Translations under genes and position numbers: made by a program
Shown: positions 10,518 to 23,021 of the stretch, in pieces
Numbering within the stretch: the first letter of the stretch is position 1
How the letters are laid out: each line of letters begins with the position of its first letter
Notes under the pieces: generated by a model
The model's database searches: none
The model's input: only the letters and a program-made list of their open reading frames with translations
What the model was told of the DNA's origin: nothing
NCBI GenBank assembly: GCA_021234155.1
Contig: JAJEKV010000005.1
Location: 1,116,001-1,180,000, forward strand
Direction of reading: 5' to 3'
Length of the DNA: 64,000 nucleotides
From: Isoetes taiwanensis
Lineage: Eukaryota; Streptophyta; Lycopodiopsida; Isoetales; Isoetaceae

Positions 10518-13500
10518 TTATCGCTTTTGGAAATTGAGATATTTGATGCCAGCAACATATATAAGAGGAAAGATCAGCACCAAAATGACGTGGAAACCTG
10601 CTACTACACCCAAAAAATCTTTCTTGTAACCAAAGTAGTCATCTAGGTAGGTAGCTACGTTTCTTTGTCCTTCACCAGGAATACTTACGAGTGACTGAAC
10701 ATCTCCTAATTGAGATGTAACAAGTCCATTAATACTCCATGCAGGTGGTGAGGCCCAATAACACCATTTCCACCAAATTGGAAGGGCCTGCAAATCATTA
10801 TACTGTGCATATTAGAACTTGGTTTACTGATGATGCCAGAGATTCCCAAACAATGAGGCTTTCTTACATTTCGAGTAACTACAAAACCTGCGAACAAGTT
10901 CCAAAAAGAGTAGCATGCTGTTAACATAATTGAAGCAACCTGATTGTCTGGTGCAATAGCTGCTGCCATCATTCCGTAGGAAGTCATGTACGAAAATGTG
11001 CAAAACATAAAGAAGAGAAACCAGAAACACTTGGCAGCAGTCCATTCTAACTTCATCATTGTGTAAAGAATAAGCCCAAAGCCCAAGGATTGTGCAAGTA
11101 TATAGGGAAGCTCTATGATAGCCTGCTCTTAAATGAACATGTTAGCACTAAAACATGCATACATTGAGAGATAAAATTTACCTGAGCAAGTGCATACGGA
11201 AGAGGGGAGTACATTCCAGCTACTTTTTCTCTGTAGTAAACAGGGCGCTCAACCAGGATAACATGCAGCACGCTTGTTGCATTGTTGAACCCAACAAAGA
11301 TAACGGCAGAGTACATAGCACCCATCAGATTAAATATATCTTGCTGCGTGCCTCTACTTGAGAACTCTTCGTTATTCAACATCATGTATGTAACTTAAAA
11401 AGAGCCAATATATCTACCTTTTAGATCCCAGATTCCAAAACATAGATCCAAATGCCACTGCAGTTATGATTGAGAAAAGCATTCGAATAGCTACATAATG
11501 TGGATTGCACCAGTATGATAAGTTTTGTTTCCATAGGCATGCAAGTAATTGTGTCAGAAAAGGTTGAGAGTATTTTGTTGGGAAATGAAGGTCCATAGAT
11601 CCTGCAAGTGGCACACTTGCTTCCTTGATAAGTGTCTGGTTTTGCCTGGAATCAAATTAAGATTATCATGCACTATGCTTGGACACTTGAGAGTATTTAT
11701 TACAAATGACATACTGATATAAAGGAGAAGACTTGTATAATTCAACGAAATTGATCCCAATACGAGCTTCTACTTCCTCAGAAGTCACTTCAAGCATCCA
11801 TGTTGCAGGATTATAACCATCCAAAATTCTTGGTATCAATTCTACAGCCTATACCCAATAAAGGATAACCTTTTAGTCCTTCACCACATGCCATGAAAGA
11901 AAACTTCTATTACCTGGAAGTAGTTAGTTAAAAAGCTAGAATGTTCGCCAAGTGATCCAGCATATATTATCTGGCCTCCACGTTTCATGAGAATTAGCTA
12001 TCACAAAATATAGTATTGTTTGTTTAGAAGATTTGCAGTTTTAAGTCCAGGTTAAAGAGGGAACAAAAAATTTGGTATCAGAATGGTACCTCATCAAATG
12101 ATTCAAAGATTTCAATGCTTGGCTGGTGTATGGTGCATACTACAGTGCGACCAGTATTAACGGTGTTGCGAACACTGCGCATAACTATCGCAGCAGCACG
12201 TGCATCTAATCCAGACGTAGGTTCATCCATGAAAATAATAGATGGGTTTGCCACGAGTTCTACAGCAATCGTCAGTCTTTTTCTTTGTTCAATAGAGAGA
12301 CCCGTCACTCCAGGAAGACCTACCAGCGCACCTTCCAATGACGTAAGCTCAACAAGCTCCATGACCTCACGTACAAATAACTGACATGGATAAATCATGC
12401 AAATTAGCTGACAGAATTGTCACACTTAAATATAACCTTCGTTTAAATATCTACTACCATGCTGAAATTGCTATCTTATATTACCTTCCTGGTTTGCACG
12501 TCAACTTCCTTTGTCAAGCGCAACCAAGCAGAATAATACAAGGATTCATGAACGGTGAGGTTTGGCGAATGCACATCATTCTGCTCACAATAACCTGATA
12601 TTCTGGCAAAGGTCTCCTGCTTTTTTGGGTACCCTGAAATCATAATGCTTCCTTTAATGTATCCTGCAGTTTTTCGTCCTGCAAGCACATCCATGAGTGT
12701 GGTCTTCCCGGCTCCACTTATGCCCATTATAGCAGTGAGAACCCCTGGTTTGAACACTCCACTCACGTCTGAGAGAAGTTGTAATCTTTTCTCTGCTACT
12801 TCTTCCTGTCGCATTTGCTGTATTGAGAACATTACACAATTAAGTGCATTAGGAAAATGGACAGCTTGATGTAGGCTTGTGATCTAAGATACCTTGGGCA
12901 TATCTACATAGTAATCAATGTGATCAAACGCCAGTGTATATGGAACAAAAGGCAATATCATTCCTTTTATAGAACCCTCTCTGTCAATATTCGAGGAGCT
13001 CTTGCTGGAAGAGCCCTTCACATCTGCTGGGGATTGAAAGCATACGATCATTCTTGCTTAAATAGAGTAACGAGTATCCTTTTCCAGAAGTATGATATTA
13101 CAAACTGAACTCGTACCTTCTAATTCACGTATGCTCAAGCTATAATTCAGCACATTTTCTCCTGTACAGGTTGCCAATTTTTCGGCAAGCAATTTTTCTG
13201 AGAAGGGGGCATAAGACTTACTCAGGGCTGTCACAAGCAAGTGCAATTGTCAACAAACAATAAGATCCTCAAGATATTATCATTAGTAGAATGCCGTACG
13301 CTTTAAATATGTTAGTGCAGCTGTAAATCCAATGTTGAATAGTATGGCAAATCCAAAATCTGCCCCTAGCCCCAACCAAACCCAGTTGTCATTTGCAAAC
13401 AATCCTCGGGACTTTAAGAGTTGTTCACCTATGGTCAGTGTTGAGTCATTTGAGCTCTGTGGCGTGAAGGTAACTGACAGTGTTAGTTGTTTACTACGTT

Positions 13501-16500
13501 AGCATCACATGAACTGCTTAACATACCTTCTGCCATATTTTTCCAAGAAATTCATTCGCAGCAATCGCATTTTGCCCATACATCATTGGGGAAATCCAGT
13601 AACCCCATATCCACCATGCTGGGATGTCGTCTGTTATGATGGAAGGAACTTTTGATAAAGACTCATGTATATCACATTTCTATATTCTGCAAAAGAATCA
13701 TTACCTCTAGAAACAATAAAACCTCCCATGATAAACACAAGCATAAGTGCAAGGTTTCCAAATGTGCTTGATATGAGCATACTACGACCAACACCCGCCA
13801 AAAACCTGAAAAGGTTCTGACCCATGAGACTTACCATGAAGAGCACAAGGAATTGTTGGAAAAACCTGCATAAGACAGCTATCAATTACGAAATATCCAT
13901 TTGGAGGTTGAGCTCACGTATGGGTTCAACTAACCTGCCAATCTCAGGAGCAAAATCAATCGTCCAATAAGTCAAAAATACCCACATCGCAGTTTCCAAC
14001 AAGGAAATGGGTATTCTCAGAATGGTTGATGACAATGACCATGCCCATGCAGGATAGAAGAATGAATCTCTTTGTTTGTAAAACACAGGGAGGTTCTTGG
14101 TGGTCAATGCTAATTCCACCGAACCATTGAACATGATATTTAGTAAACCAAAAAACAGGGCACCCTGGTACTTATTTCCATCTTGAATGGTATCATGTGC
14201 CATAGTTGTTCGGAAAAATACTGAGATGGTAATAAGTGCAAGAAAAGATAACTGCAACAACAAGGCAATTTACTAATTACGGTCACTTTTGGCATTACTT
14301 CTACCAAGAAGCTAAGCACACAATGTACCTTTATAAATAGAAAGATATATATAGAAGATTTACCCTTCATGAGTGACCACTCTCTAGAAAAGCATGCTTT
14401 CAAAAGCTCCCATTTTGGTAATCCATATTTTTGGGTTGCTAGTGCTGCAGGATGGCATGTTGATTTATCATAAGGCTGTTTCAGCTCTTCCGCAATTGCC
14501 TTGCCCACATGGAAGCTGGAGAAATCATCTGCAAATGTTTTCACGGGCACATAGCAATAGGGTGTTGTTCTATCTGCCCAGTATTGTTTCTGATCTTTAA
14601 TTGAAGTGACCTGAAAACAAAGTGTCGTGAGTATTCTTGCACCCAGCTAGCAAGCGAGTGTTGGGTTTTTGAAAGGTGGACCTCTTGAACAAAGTCAACA
14701 ATGTTCTTCCTCTCCGGACATTTGAATCCTTTAGATATAAAATAGTCAAGGACTGATTCGCGAGGTCCTTGATAGATAATATGTCCTTCAGAAAGAAGTA
14801 TAACGTCGTCGAAAAGTTCAAATGTTTCTGGAGGAGGCTGCAGCAAGGATACCAACAAGGTAATGCCCAATGCATGGACGGTCTGCCTTAGATATTTGAC
14901 AATCTGGAAAGTGGTTGCACTGTCTAGTCCAGTTGATATTTCGTCCATAAACAAGGCTTTGGCAGGTCCAACTATCATCTCTCCTGGACAACATGAATTA
15001 TTGCATGAGACAAAAAAATATCAAATAACTCAAGCATTCCTTTCAACAGAATACAATGATAAAAAGATATGTAACCTATTGTGACACGTTTTTTTTGGCC
15101 TCCAGAGATTCCTCTTTGCATATTATCGCCGACTAACGTGTCCGCACAAAATTCAAGTCCAAGAATCTAAAAGTAAGTTAGTAAGGATGATTCGTTGGCT
15201 GCTTTAGCTACTAGCACTGATATTATTTGTTACCTTCAAGATGTAATCTGTCACTATGCTTTGCCGTTGACCTTGCATAGTTGCTGCCTAATGTAGCAGA
15301 AAAGATAGGACAAGTATCAGTTTGACCAATCATGGAGATAAATGAGAATATTAACCTTAAGAAGAGCATCAAGGATAGGGTCTGGTTTAATTCCTGCATC
15401 CCTCTCCCTTCTAGAGAGTTCAGAGAACATATCTGCAAATATTAAGAATCAGTTTTGTTCCTCGTGGTAAAGATTTCAGAATACATTGGTCTACCATCAA
15501 ATAATTTGACCAGCTTGATAGGATTATATGGGTGCCTTACCGTATCTGTCACCAACTCCTTGACAACGGGCCGAGAAGTCCAGCACTTGCCTCACCGTCA
15601 TCTCACTCATGTGAATATCATCTTGGCTAATATATGCAGATGTCTTCTGAGGAATAAATTCATTGAAATGATGTCCATTGTAGCTGACACTTCCCTTCAC
15701 CTGAATAGATCATTGAATATCCAAAGTTGAACATTTCTGAGTAATGACCTTTTTTTTAACCTTTAGATTAGGATCAACGTTTCCTGATAGTGCCAATAGA
15801 AGGGTAGATTTCCCAGAACCCGGAGAACCAAGAAGTAATGCCATTCTAATATGATCATAAACGCTTCATTAGATAGAAGGTCAAGTAGAATCTTAGGAAA
15901 TACTCCATTAATTCTCACCTTGAGGGTTTGATGATTCCACTAATGTTATTCAGAATAGTGAAGTTCCTCCTCTTTGATGCCTGAAGATGAAGCCTTGCTA
16001 AAATAGTCTAGATAATATGGCAGTCAGTGAGAATGGCTAGAAAAAGCTTTAGTGAGTATAACAAAGTGATCTTAGTTACCTCAATTCCGTTCATAATGAA
16101 ATTCCAATTCGTAGGTTGTGCCCTGCTTCCCACAGATATTTTGGCGTCCACGGTCAGATTCTCAAATCGGACCTCAATTGTTGGGAGTTGAATTCCGACA
16201 CTAACAGGTCAAGCAGAAAAACAAAGAAGTCATTTTTGATAGGATACCGCCATCTTCTATTCTTCAGTATACTGATTCAATGGTGCTAAGGATATGAAAT
16301 TCAGAATAAACAGTGATAATCAGGTTATTTACAGTTATATGCTGCATGCTTTTCGAAATAGGGAGGGAAAAGAAGAAGAAGAACAAGAGCAATTTTTGCT
16401 TCTACTTAAGCCCAACTGGCCTATGAGATAGCAAAGTTGGTCATTATATATTAGGAGGAAGAACAAAAACTTACGCATTTAATCTCTCAAGGAACCTGAG

Positions 16501-16656
16501 CAAAAGCTTCTCATTATCATGCTCTACACTCCGGAGGACACGTTCTAGGAGCTCTCTTCTTTCTGAAGTTCCTAAATTAAACACATTAATGTCTTCAGCA
16601 TAGCCACAGCTTCCATCATTTAGCTCCAAACTGGATGTGGGCAAGGACCCCGCCAT
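10518..16656 (-). CDS. Full-size ABCG (PDR-type) transporter, 24 exons
   Basis: ATP-driven exporter of the plasma membrane with reverse order (NBD-TMD)x2. Exons on the minus strand: 16656-16475, 16200-16080, 16007-15919, 15845-15761, 15700-15541, 15432-15356, 15287-15234, 15166-15076, 14983-14682, 14610-14329, 14251-13935, 13865-13705, 13630-13527, 13456-13300, 13227-13117, 13026-12893, 12817-12485, 12380-12090, 11997-11914, 11848-11715, 11645-11418, 11353-11182, 11122-10868, 10787-10518. All introns are GT-AG. The exons sum to 4,194 bases, 1,397 codons plus stop, with no frame break. NBD1 has Walker [10 protein letters not shown], signature [10 protein letters not shown] and Walker B ALFMDE; NBD2 has [19 protein letters not shown] and [12 protein letters not shown]. 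The [11 protein letters not shown] motif and the C-terminal [14 protein letters not shown] of PDR proteins are present. Exon 16 has an alternative NAGNAG acceptor. Introns are short (about 75-280 bases). The substrate is not predictable. It looks intact. Confidence 0.93.
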
Positions 16657-16720
16657 GCTTCAAAAACCGAACTACTGTGAATGAACTGAAGTTGAAATGA
16701 TGCACCAAAAGATTGACGTG

Positions 16721-16727
16721 TTATATA
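16721..16727 (-). promoter_or_regulatory. TATA box of the ABCG gene
   Basis: On the minus strand the sequence reads ATGTATATAACA about 65-70 bases before the ATG at 16656. The spacing fits a TATA box with a short 5' UTR. This is inferred from position only. Confidence 0.5.
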
Positions 16728-16729
16728 CA

Positions 16730-18094
16730 TGGGTTGACACTTTTACGTGTAAAAGTTGTAGATTCTTAAGTTGTATGTCGGGCATTAGCGTTTAGTGGGT
16801 GCAAAGGTTTAAAAGTGGAGAAAAGCAAAGGTGTTGTGATGTTTAAGTGTTGGGTTAGTAGGCTCACATTTGGAGATAAGAATCCCCTAAAGTATGGCCC
16901 CATGATGTGCCTCGATGTTGCCACCAAAGAATGTTTTGTTGTAACATTTTGAGTTCTTCATGCTATGCTTATTAGGCCTATATGAGAATAGCATTTTATC
17001 GTTCTTCTCGATGTGCCAAAGTCTAATGTTTGGGCACGATCATGATCCTATAACGGATTGACTTTAGTCGATAAGATGTCCTCTCTAGATTGTATAGCAA
17101 ATAATTGATAGGATTGATGTTTTGTGAATGTAATTGGCTTCATTAAGCTTTAGTTGTCTAGATATGATATTTTAATTATGTATAGGGGGATGGTGTCTGG
17201 GACACCATTCCTTCACATAGAGAGGGGCCCCGCGACCGGCGGTAGCCTGGAGCGGGTCTCTTGGAGTGGAGGAATGGTGGACCAGACACTATTCCCCTAC
17301 AAAATAGAAATAGGGGAGCGGCGCTTGAAGATTTCTATCTGTGAAGCTTTTCTTCTGTAGATCCGACCTATGAAGATTTCTACATGTGAAGCTTTTTCTG
17401 TAGATTCGATCCAAGCACTTACAAAGAGCCCAGCACTTACGAAGAGCCCTGATCCGGCATAGTTTTACCTACGAGGACCGAGGCAGCTGCGAAGATCCGG
17501 CACCTGCAAAGAGCTCGGAGACATCCCTGCTTTTTTGCTTGAAGAAATCCCTGCATTTTTGCTCAGACTTTGGCGGCAGAAACTCTAAACAGAACTAGTC
17601 CAAACCCTAAAAAAAGCACTCAGGAAAACCTGAATAGCCGGTTGCGCGGAATCAGGACAGCCGAATTCCATTCTGCAATATTGGGGTCGCCACGTGTTAC
17701 AAGGAAAATGTGCGCCAGGGAAAATTCGCGACCCTATTTCTATTTTGTTGCACAAGATGGAAACTAGATCATATTTAAACCTTATTTTGCACACATCATT
17801 TTGTTAGGCCTAAAGGATGCTATAGTAAGGGAAATATATATGCATTGGCATAGTTGGGATGTTAGGTGATACGGAGTAGTTTGGGGGAGCGGTTCAAGCC
17901 CAACAAAGATCGAGTGGCAAAGCTATATAGGGGAACCTATATAAAAGAATATGTGGAATAACATCGGCCTTAGAAATTCCATGTTATAAAATTATGGCTG
18001 ATAAACGGGGGTCATGCCGTTATAGATGAATCCAACGCCAAGCCTTCCTAAAATGACCCGAATCTGCATCGAATGATCTAAACCCCAGATAAAA
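16730..18094. other. Intergenic region between ABCG gene and element E1
   Basis: Apart from the hairpin at 17176-17303 and a short repeat (GAAGATTTCTA..TGTGAAGCTTTT, twice, 17327-17394) I see no gene or recognisable transposon protein here. Confidence 0.5.
17176..17303. repeat. Imperfect inverted repeat (hairpin)
   Basis: The arms at about 17176-17214 and 17265-17303 pair: TAGGGGGATGGTGTCTGG on the left against the reverse complement of CCAGACACTATTCCCCTA on the right, then ACCATTCCT with AGGAATGGT. The loop is GC-rich (GGGGCCCCGCGACCGGC). It could be a small MITE or foldback; I see no clear target duplication. Confidence 0.55.
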
Positions 18095-18118
18095 GCACAG
18101 TTTCATTAAATATGGACA
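18095..18118 (+). repeat. Proposed left terminal inverted repeat of E1
   Basis: Begins AAGCACAGTTTCATTAAATA. Against the E2 left end it differs at two adjacent bases in the first 17, then diverges. The preceding ATAA could be one copy of a 4-base target duplication, but the partner copy is not visible. Confidence 0.5.
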
Positions 18119-18164
18119 ATACCTTGAATTGTGGACTTTTTATAAAACAGACGCTTCGATAACA

Positions 18165-21100
18165 CTAACATACATCCCCGGCAAGTGCCGCATATGCTTC
18201 TGCAACAAGCGTAGGAATCTTGACAGTGTTTGGTAGCTTCTTCTTATTCGAAGGACTCCAAGCGTAATCGATACTCTCTATCTCAATGCGGCCACTAGCA
18301 GTCGTCGGCCGCCATCTCTTCTTCCAACAATTGACATAGTTGGCTGGGAACACCTGGTTCCTAACAGGGACAGGCTCCCACCAAGCGACCTGGATAGTCT
18401 CGAAGTTGTCTTTCTTATCATCCATTTGGGGTTTCTCTGTAGCATACCCTAGCCATGTTGGGCACAAGACATCATCAGGGCGCGCCAATACAAACATGCC
18501 CTTCTTCAAATCCTTGAAAGGATTGGAATTCTGGTATGGGCTTATCCTTCAATGGACCAACATAAGCAGGAGTGATGGTTGCAATTGGCTCCACCATAGC
18601 CACCACATCAGGTACGTCAAGTCTATCTTGCCTAGTGCGCGGCCAAAAGTCCTCGTAAGGACCTTCCACGTTGGTGATGTTACCCAGATGCTCCAAGAGT
18701 CCCATCCAATATTCAATTGTCGCCGTAAATTGTGTTGTATATTTGGCCGTCTCTGGTGTGCCCTTCTTGTTCGTCGAGCATGCGACCCAATGGAGGATAT
18801 GCTTATGGATACTGTTTCGGAGCTGACCAATGTCTTTCACCGAGCTCTTAGGTGCTAGCATCTTCGGATTTCCAGATGGCATTAGGGGTTTTCCATCCTC
18901 TCCTTCTTTCCACATTCTTATTCCACCAGCAGGTAGCCAATCCACGAACGTAGGACGAGCCTTATGGTACATGACAGGCCAGCCACCATTCATAGCAAAC
19001 CTAAAGGTCAGAGGCTCAGTGTGACCAGTCAATCTATCTTCCCCATCAGGGATATACCCTTCTATGAAACCTTTCCAATCTGAAACCTTATGAACAAGAT
19101 ATGGCACTGGCGTGTTGAGATTGCACGTATGAAATTCATACAACAACTCGGGCATGGTTAGCACTTCGGCTTTCTTCAAGGTAGATGAAAAATTACCAAA
19201 CATAGCATCTATATCATCATGCGTATGGCCAGACATCATAAAACCTAACTCAATCTCCTCGAAAACACCCCGATATACAAGGTATAAAAGATATGAGAAT
19301 ACATACCTATTTTTGTTTTGTCCGGATGCATTGTCTAGTTGCAACATCAATTTGCGAGGGAGGCGCTTCACTGAGGGTCCCTCAGGTTGAGGGATGGCAA
19401 CGGGGATGCTCTTCCCAGACAGCGACAACTTGGATGCTAGCACAGTGGTGTCACGTAAGGCCCTTGCCCAATCTGGGACTGATGGATCAGGCAGTGCAAG
19501 ATGGCCTCCTACAAACTCATTGGGCAGCTCCAACCTTTTCAAAATACTATTCAAGGAACCTACGTGGAAGTTGGAGTTGTCTGACCACAGATCCAAAGCA
19601 AAATTTCCATAGCACCCTCTCCCATGGCCGTGGGTAAGTGCACCTGTCAATGAAGTCTTTAGCTTATCTAGTCTCCAAAGGGACTTCACGGAATCGAACA
19701 ACTTTGGAATCATAGTCTTTGCCTGATCCATTTTGTCGTTAATGATACATACAAAGTCTCGAGGATGCCTGTGGGATAACAGTCTCCATGACCAGTACTG
19801 GGTGCGACATGATTGCTGCTCTAGTCTATGTGCCCTTCTCTGATCATGCAATATTCTCCTTTCAGCCTCATCCTTGGTCTTCAACAGCTTCGTGCGGATA
19901 ACCTCGCAAGTGTCACACTTGGAGAATGCATTCTTCTTAGCAATACTGACGTCCTTAAAGCTACGTCTCCACGTTCTATGAAATCCTGTCGGAGATACCT
20001 TCTTGCCTGTGAGTGCCATCACTTCAGCATTGACCTCTTCGAGAATGCATGTCTTCGTAAACATAGCAGGCAACTTCCTCACGTTTTCTCGAATCCCATC
20101 ATCATTCCTCCTGCTACGGTGAGGTAAGGATTCACAATTTTCCTTCACAAACATGGAAAAAACAGCCGCTGAGGCCAAGGTCGCCGCACGTGCTTTCATC
20201 TTGCCTGAATTGCCATGCTCAGCCTTTCGAGCACCGGAGCGGAATTCTGCCTTCCACTTGAGATACCCCGACTTTGAAATCCCAAGATCAAGGTACCAAG
20301 CTCTCTCACAGACACTGACGCCTTGCAAGACTAGCCGATGTACCCTTCTACCCTTCATATTGTTGCCTAACATATCATACACAAAAGTGGTCCTGTCACT
20401 CAATTTCATGGCGAAGAAATCCTTTCGCATGTTTATAGCTTCATCCCTACTGAATTTCTCACAACATCTCTGTTTGCAACACATGGTCTTCCTATACCTC
20501 AAGATGGCTTCATTGGTTGTTAGCCGATCTATCTTTGGAGGCTTTGATGCTTTCTTTGGCTGACGAGAATGGAAGGTGTATTTACGCTTCTCGTACTGCG
20601 GATGCTTCTCAAGCTCCGAGCTGCCATGGCTCGACGTCGTATCATGCTGTTCCACTGGTGCTGCACTTAAAATTTCTGACACCTTCACCCCACAAACCCT
20701 AACTATATCATTATTCCACCTCAAAAGCATGCCCGCTTTAGGTATTGTCAAACATGCCTGACACCGGAAGTTCATCTCTGTTGGAGGGGAAAAGCCTTCA
20801 GTAACAGACACCCCTACGGTCTTCATACCCAAGAACTGGTCACATACTGCATCGTTTGGACCAGTGAAGGATATAAATCCCTTTGCTGCAGGGATGGCAG
20901 CACAAGAGTGATAAATTTCGCAGTCAGTCTCCAGTAGTGTGTACCTAGTTAGCGACAGTGTCTCTGTTGCTTCCCACTCGCTGTCTTTTGGATGCTGATG
21001 GCACGTCCACGACATTGGAGTCGTGAACATCACTTTCCCTCCAGAGAATGAAGGAACCCAGCGCCTCACCTAAGGTTCTTGCATCTGGAGTAGGCCAACA

Positions 21101-22374
21101 GAGAACATGATGCCCCTCAAACACAGCTAGAACACCAACACTCACAAGTCCATCTGGGATGTCTTTAAAGTGGCATCTCTCCCTGGCTCCTATGGCTCCT
21201 TTGGCAACTGCCCGACCGTCTTTGAATAGGTACACCTCCTGCACAAAGAAAAAATTAATCAGTTCAAGAGCAAAGTCGTAGCAGATGGTCCTTAGCAGGT
21301 GAAATTGGGCGGGCGCCCAATTTGCTGCCTTTTGTAATGGTTCTTGGCGGGGTAAAATTGGGCACACCCCAATTTCCTCCTGGAAAAGTAACGTATGTCG
21401 ATAGACCCTTACATAGAAGGAGTAACTATGTATCATTTATGTATAGCACCATGTGATGGCAAATTGGTAGGTGCCCAATTACAGCTAAGGACCACTACAA
21501 AGAGGAGCAAATTGAAGCCGCCCAATTTCACCCGCTAAGAACCTTGCAGCGGTGACAAATTGGTGGGTGCCCAATTTCAACTCGAAGACCACTACAACGA
21601 GGGACCAAATTGAAGCCGCCCAATTTCACCTGAAGGAACAGCAGTGACAAATTGGTGCCCAATTTCAACTCGAAGACCACCACAACGGGGAGCAAATTGG
21701 GCCATGCATTGTAGTGGTCTTCGAGTTGAAATTGGGCACCCCAATTTGCTATGCTGTAAAGTTCCTAGCGGTGAAATTGGACGGGCGCCCAATTTGCTCC
21801 CTGTTGCAATGGTCTTCAGGAGTGTAAATTGGGCACCCGCCCAATTTGCTCCCTGTTGCAGTCTTTCTTAGCAGGTGAAATTGGGCGGGCGCCCAATTTG
21901 CTCCTTGTAGTGGTCCTTAGCAGTTGTAATTGGGCATCCGCCCAATTTGCCATCACATAGTGCTATACATAAAGGATACATAGTTACTCTTTCTATGTAA
22001 GGGTCTATCTGCCCATACATAGTTACTCAGGAATCAAACTAGGCACCCACCCTACTTGGCCCTACACATCTACCTGGGTATGAAATCGAGCAGGAACCCG
22101 ATTTGCTAACCCAGCTGGAATAAAATTTGGCCATTCGCATCTACCTGGGGTGTCTAACTGGGTTGTAACCAGGACAGCTTCCATGCTACCCCAGATAGAA
22201 TGTAGGCTACATCAGTTATGTTGGGGGGACCGGACATACATCTCTCAAATTTCTATTTATTTCTCAAATCTTCTCATCAATAATGTTCTATACCAATCCA
22301 GGCATGCAACCCACAGTGGCAAAGAATAAACGTATAAACCGAAAGAAAATTACCTTTGGTGAATCGCACGCCAT
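18165..22374 (-). CDS. DUF7869-like putative transposase (E1), three exons, C-terminal frameshift
   Basis: Exon 1 is 22374-22354 (MACDSPK), intron 1 is 22353-21239, exon 2 is 21238-21034, intron 2 is 21033-20964 (70 bases), and exon 3 starts at 20963; phases agree. Exon 2 (EVYLFKDGRAVAKG ... LGEALGSFILW) resembles the DUF8039 domain of plant transposon proteins. Exon 3 has a Cys/Lys-rich, probably DNA-binding part, then the DUF7869 region with three acidic motifs: CIINDKMDQAKTM (about 19721-19756), LQLDNASGQNKNR (about 19305-19347) and GFMMSGHTHDDIDAMFG (about 19190-19241). The order and spacing suggest an RNase H-fold DDD-type catalytic core, which is inference. Near 18520-18545 the frame shifts; the last about 114 residues (KKGMFVLARPDD ... 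VAWWEPVP, a small C-terminal domain) continue in another frame to 18165. Otherwise it is open for over 800 codons, so decay is recent. Intron 1 contains palindrome array 1. Confidence 0.75.
21299..21950. repeat. Palindrome array 1 of E1, inside intron 1 of the transposase gene
   Basis: About a dozen copies of a palindrome with arms AAATTGGGC and GCCCAATTT around a GGC-type centre. Approximate centres are 21312, 21363, 21470, 21518, 21568, 21618, 21660, 21737, 21785, 21835, 21887 and 21937. Most are spaced close to 50 bases apart, about five DNA turns. Spacers include recurring phrases (CAACTCGAAGACCACTACAA, CTCCCTGTTGCA), so the array grew by duplication. Two weaker copies follow at about 22030 and 22095. 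The array lies wholly within intron 1. Confidence 0.85.
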
Positions 22375-22479
22375 CCGCTGAACAAGTAGCCGCCCAAGAA
22401 TGTGGGAGAACGAAATGGCTTAGCTGCTCCGCCTCCGTGAGAGTAATTCAAAATTCAATTCTCCCACCAGAGTTTGATT

Positions 22480-22655
22480 GGGCGGGTGGGCAAGTAATAT
22501 ATATTCAAATTCAAATTCGGGCGGGACGTAATTCAAATCTGGGTGGGCCCGTAGTTGTAAATTCAATTTGGGGCGGGCGAGCCCGTAATTTTAAATTCAA
22601 ATTGGGGCGGGCGGGCCCGTAATTTGAAATTCAAATTGGGGCGGGCGGGCGGACG
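22480..22655. repeat. GC-rich tandem repeat, about 40-base units
   Basis: Four to five degenerate units combine AAATTCAAATT(T/G)GGG with GCGGGCGGGCCCGTAATT. They share half-sites with the palindrome arrays (AAATTGGGGCGGGC) but the right arm is GGGCCCGTAATTT, not GCCCAATTT. They may be the ancestor or a degenerate version of the array units. Confidence 0.7.
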
Positions 22656-22855
22656 TCTATATTAATTTAAAAATCGGCATTTAATGTTTCGGGCACATTT
22701 ATTGCAGAAGTCTATTTTTATTGTTATTTCTTTTGGTCTATATTTAGTTAAAAGGTCTATATTTAAGACTCTTCATTTGCATGGCTGCCACTTGTCATTC
22801 ACATGTTCAATCTCACCACCCATTCCTAACCGCTTGCTCATTCATTTGAGGTTCT

Positions 22856-22975
22856 TGCTGCGCCTATCGTCTTGAAAGTGATTGCGCCAGGATCACGCTG
22901 CGCCTATCATCTTGAAAGTGATTGCGCCAGGTTCACGCTGCGCCTATCGTCTTGTAAGTGATTGTGCCAGGTTTC
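22856..22975. repeat. Three-unit tandem repeat, about 39-40 bases
   Basis: GCTGCGCCTATCGTCTTGAA and AAGTGATTGCGCCAGG alternate three times with single-base changes. It is unrelated in sequence to the palindrome arrays and sits between the two genes of E1. Confidence 0.8.
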
Positions 22976-23021
22976 ATTTCTTCTAAGCGTTGTCTCTGAG
23001 CTTCCCGGCGCCACTGGTTTC

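Larger units (their letters stand above)
22375..23021. promoter_or_regulatory. Central divergent promoter region of E1 with two tandem arrays
   Basis: This is the only DNA between the proposed start codons of the two divergent E1 genes. It includes a GC-rich tandem array at about 22480-22655, in which AAATTCAAATTGGGGCGGGC-type units end in GGGCCCGTAATTT. It also includes a three-unit tandem repeat of about 39-40 bases at 22856-22975 (GCTGCGCCTATCGTCTTG.AAGTGATTG.GCCAGG). No clear TATA box was identified. The bidirectional promoter role is inferred from position. Confidence 0.5.

Noticed and set aside
12115-12869. Plus-strand open frames within the ABCG gene
   Set aside because: They are complements of the highly conserved NBD2 exons and carry no recognisable domain.
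18340-19637. Plus-strand open frames opposite the E1 transposase
   Set aside because: They overlap a long minus-strand coding frame with clear conserved motifs, and their translations show no family features. They are antisense shadows.
21299-21950. Regularly spaced palindromes resembling a CRISPR array
   Set aside because: The sequence is plant nuclear DNA, the spacers are themselves repeated, units vary freely, and the array lies in an intron of a transposon gene with no cas genes nearby.
22480-22655. A host CpG-island promoter
   Set aside because: The GC content comes from tandem repeats of one unit related to the E1 palindrome, and the region lies inside the element between its two genes.
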